From positions 9,243,602 through 9,276,438 of the forward strand of contig NC_049990.1 of assembly GCF_000003815.2 (NCBI RefSeq): a stretch of 32,837 nucleotides of DNA, given 5' to 3'. Numbering within the stretch: the stretch's first letter is position 1; each line of letters starts with the position of its first letter. The stretch is from Branchiostoma floridae. Lineage: Eukaryota > Chordata > Leptocardii > Amphioxiformes > Branchiostomatidae. The notes under the pieces are model-generated. The model was given only the letters and a program-made list of their open reading frames with translations, ran no database searches and was not told where the DNA came from. Below are positions 30,687 to 32,837 of this stretch, in pieces. Both the position numbers and the translations under genes were made by a program.

Positions 30687-32837
30687 TTGACATTGCTTAC
30701 TTACTTGCTTAAGACGAGTCCTTCTGGTCTCGAGCGATGATAGCATTCCATATGTCTCTGTCAGTCATAGCTTGATGTAGGTTGTCAACTCCAAGGCCAG
30801 TGTCTTTCCTGAGCATGTCTAAGTATGTTGCTGTCGGCCTACCTGGCCTCCTCTTACCATGCCTGGGCGTCCAGAGTACCAGGTCAGCAACTATTTCCTT
30901 GCTCCTAAGGCAGTGTCCCGCAAACTTTAATCTCCTAGTTCGAATCTTGTCGGACAGCTTTGGTATGCCAGCATACAAGTCCTGTTTAGTGATATGCTGA
31001 GACCAGTGGACGTTGAGAGCAGTTCTCAGCAACCTCGTATAACATCCGTCCAACTGCTTTTCCAGCTTTGTGGTGAGTGTCCACGACTCGCACCCATACA
31101 GGAGTACCGATTCGACAGTCGAGAGGAAGAGCCTCACTTTCAGTTCACGTGAGAGGTTTGATCTCCAGATCTTCTTTAACTTGTTGCAGGCAAGCCAGGC
31201 TGCTGATTTTCTTGCTGTTATGTCCTTTGCTGAACTCTCCATTCTGGACCCCAGGTATTTAAAATCCTTTACCTCCTCTAGGGTACACCCATCACCTGTT
31301 TTGAGGCAGTATGGGGTCGGTATGTTGAAAGTCATGTACTTAGTTTTCCCAGCATTCATGCGGAGTCCAACCTTGCCCACAGAACTCTCCACACACCCAA
31401 GCAGTTCCTGTGCTTGCTGGATTGCCTCTGATAGCAGCGCTATGTCATCAGCGAAATCCATGTCAGTGACTACCTTTGGGCCAATCCTTCTGCTTCTCCT
31501 CCTCTCTACTTGCAGACCAAGTTCTTCCTCCCTACCCTCCACAGCCGTCCTTAGTGCGTAGTCAAGGACAATCACAAACAGATATGGAGCGAGTGTATCC
31601 CCTTGCAGCACCCCAGCATACAACTCAAAAAGCTCGGTTTCACCATCAGGGGAGATGACTTTTGCCTTTGTGTCCTTGTACATGCTGGCTATGGCTTCCA
31701 CTAGCTGATCAGGTATACCATATGCCCTGAGAATCTTCAGCATCTTGCCTCTGTGAATAGTATCGAAGGCTTTCTTGAAGTCTATAAATGTAATTATTGC
31801 AGTTAAATTATATGACTTGATGCCTTCGATAAGCCTACGAATTGCAAGAATGTGCCCTACCGTAGACCTCCCCACCCTGAATCCGTTTTGGTTCCGCCTC
31901 AGGTGTTTATCCAGTACTGGTCTTATTCTGTTGAGGATCATTCTGTTGTATGTCTTGGCAACAATAGAGCTCAAGCTAATGCCGCGGTAGTTCTCTGTGA
32001 GCCTGAGGTTCCCAGCTTTGGGTATTGGTACAATATTTAGAGTGCTCCATTGCTCTGGCTTTTCCCCTTCCAGCAGTGCTTTGTTACAGAAATCAAGGAT
32101 AATCTCGTCGAGGTCCTTGCATCTTTTCAACACCTCAGGTGGTATTCCATCCTCACCACTACTTTTCCCTTCCACCAGTGATTTCCTTGCCATTTCATAT
32201 TCTTCAATGTCAAAAGGGCCTTCCTTTATACCGAGATCTCCCAAGATAGTTGGAATTTCCTCTTCCTCGCATGTTATTTCTGGGGGATTACCAAGGAGGT
32301 TTTTAAAGTGATTGTACCAGCTCTGTACACGTTCTTCCTGTGAGTTTCCTTCCAGCTGACTTTTCTTTGTCGCTTCCCTGTTTGTTATCTCATTTATCAG
32401 CTTCCAGCTCTGCCCATGTTTGCTGTTTTCGTGTGTTCTTTCTATCTCCAGGATCTTTTGTAAGAGATCTTCCTCTGCGACCCTTGTATATGTTTCCTCA
32501 AGTCTCCTTCTGGCTCTTTTAAGCTCTTGCCTGTTCTTCTCTTGTGTGTTCTCCACAAAGACTTCATACCTTCTATTGACCTCATCCCTAGCCTGTGACA
32601 CTCTTGGATCACTGGAGTATTTTGCTGTCTTTTCCCGTTTCTTAATTGGGATTGTTTTCTCCGCAGCTCCCTCATTTGCTGCTATAAACCTCCCATATCG
32701 CTCTGTTGCGGTTTCATTTTCTTCTTGAAGGGGTTGAAATCTGTTGCGTACTTCTATGGCATATTGCTGCTGCAGAACTTCACTCCTCCTAAGAGCTCCC
32801 CAGTCATACTGCTTCCTCCTCGGTAAACTTTCTCTCC
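30687..32837 (-). mobile_element. Non-LTR retrotransposon (LINE), 3' part
   Basis: The element runs in from the right edge on the minus strand and ends just after its stop codon in a short tail with GCAAGTAAGTAAGC repeats. A near-absent 3'UTR and a short tandem-repeat tail instead of poly(A) recall RTE-like LINEs, but I do not assign a clade firmly. The 5' part with the endonuclease lies outside, so the target duplication cannot be seen. Confidence 0.9.
30709..32837 (-). CDS. LINE ORF2-type protein, reverse transcriptase part (5'-partial)
   Basis: The frame is open from the window edge to the TAA at 30709, about 709 codons, without stop or frameshift. Counted from codon 32601 the reverse transcriptase motifs are in order: NYRGISL (204-210), QNGFRVGRST (238-247), FIDFKKAFD with the first catalytic Asp (272-280), GVLQGDTLAP (330-339), FADD with the catalytic Asp pair (383-386), GLRMNAGKT (412-420) and FKYLGS (447-452). 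The C terminus has LLYGCESWTL and RHGKRRPGRPTATYLDML, typical of endonuclease/reverse transcriptase LINE proteins. The segment before the motifs (RRKQYDW..., DPRV) is the known linker between endonuclease and reverse transcriptase. The enzyme copies element RNA at a nicked target. An ATG or GTG inside is not the true start. Reading in the opposite strand gives only shadows. Confidence 0.95.
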   Translation of the reverse strand, partial: RESLPRRKQYDWGALRRSEVLQQQYAIEVRNRFQPLQEENETATERYGRFIAANEGAAEKTIPIKKREKTAKYSSDPRVSQARDEVNRRYEVFVENTQEKNRQELKRARRRLEETYTRVAEEDLLQKILEIERTHENSKHGQSWKLINEITNREATKKSQLEGNSQEERVQSWYNHFKNLLGNPPEITCEEEEIPTILGDLGIKEGPFDIEEYEMARKSLVEGKSSGEDGIPPEVLKRCKDLDEIILDFCNKALLEGEKPEQWSTLNIVPIPKAGNLRLTENYRGISLSSIVAKTYNRMILNRIRPVLDKHLRRNQNGFRVGRSTVGHILAIRRLIEGIKSYNLTAIITFIDFKKAFDTIHRGKMLKILRAYGIPDQLVEAIASMYKDTKAKVISPDGETELFELYAGVLQGDTLAPYLFVIVLDYALRTAVEGREEELGLQVERRRSRRIGPKVVTDMDFADDIALLSEAIQQAQELLGCVESSVGKVGLRMNAGKTKYMTFNIPTPYCLKTGDGCTLEEVKDFKYLGSRMESSAKDITARKSAAWLACNKLKKIWRSNLSRELKVRLFLSTVESVLLYGCESWTLTTKLEKQLDGCYTRLLRTALNVHWSQHITKQDLYAGIPKLSDKIRTRRLKFAGHCLRSKEIVADLVLWTPRHGKRRPGRPTATYLDMLRKDTGLGVDNLHQAMTDRDIWNAIIARDQKDSS

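Noticed and set aside
30782-32728. Plus-strand open frames across the LINE
   Set aside because: These are antisense shadows of the conserved reverse transcriptase frame.

Overview
This is animal nuclear DNA: AT-rich, intron-dominated and dense in small transposons. Two calmodulin-family genes lie on the minus strand, each split by introns with consensus splice sites. I infer an invertebrate deuterostome, most likely amphioxus (Branchiostoma). That rests on the calmodulin plus calmodulin-like pair, compact exons in kilobase introns, and repeats that look familiar from amphioxus. No alignment was run.

Layout. At 807-968 (minus) is the first coding exon of a calmodulin gene (codons 1-50); the rest lies beyond the left edge. 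A GC-rich segment at about 15.9-17.9 kb carries an ATG-free stretch ending in a strong minus-strand donor at 15980. It is a candidate promoter and 5'UTR exon for that gene, which would make 0.97-15.98 kb one large intron. From 20774 to about 23.5 kb (minus) is a complete calmodulin-like gene: a TATA-containing promoter, a non-coding exon, and three coding exons for 141 residues with four canonical EF-hand loops. Both genes have an intron 10-12 nt before the ATG and a phase-0 intron at the same aligned position after EF-hand 1, so they look like paralogues in a head-to-tail cluster. Between them, at 19022, is a CTCF-like site.

The right edge (30.7-32.84 kb, minus) is the 3' part of a non-LTR retrotransposon with an open reading frame that is intact as far as it can be read. 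It encodes a reverse transcriptase with an FADD catalytic motif. The frame stays open through the window edge, and the endonuclease domain must lie outside.

The remainder is intron or intergenic DNA filled with mobile and tandem repeats: a hAT-type MITE with a perfect 8-bp target duplication (1553-2006), a 16-unit minisatellite (2271-2673), a TA-flanked MITE (5041-5228), a nested GC-rich inverted-repeat complex (6728-8175), other foldback elements, several tRNA-derived SINE copies, and microsatellites.

The most interesting non-coding observations are two. One is a cluster at 9312-9404 that puts an RFX X-box, a CRE, a CCAAT box, an IRF/ISRE site and a kappaB-like site in an order like MHC promoters. 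The other is a plus-strand candidate promoter at 27212-27476 with two perfect CREs, a TATA box and a short first exon.
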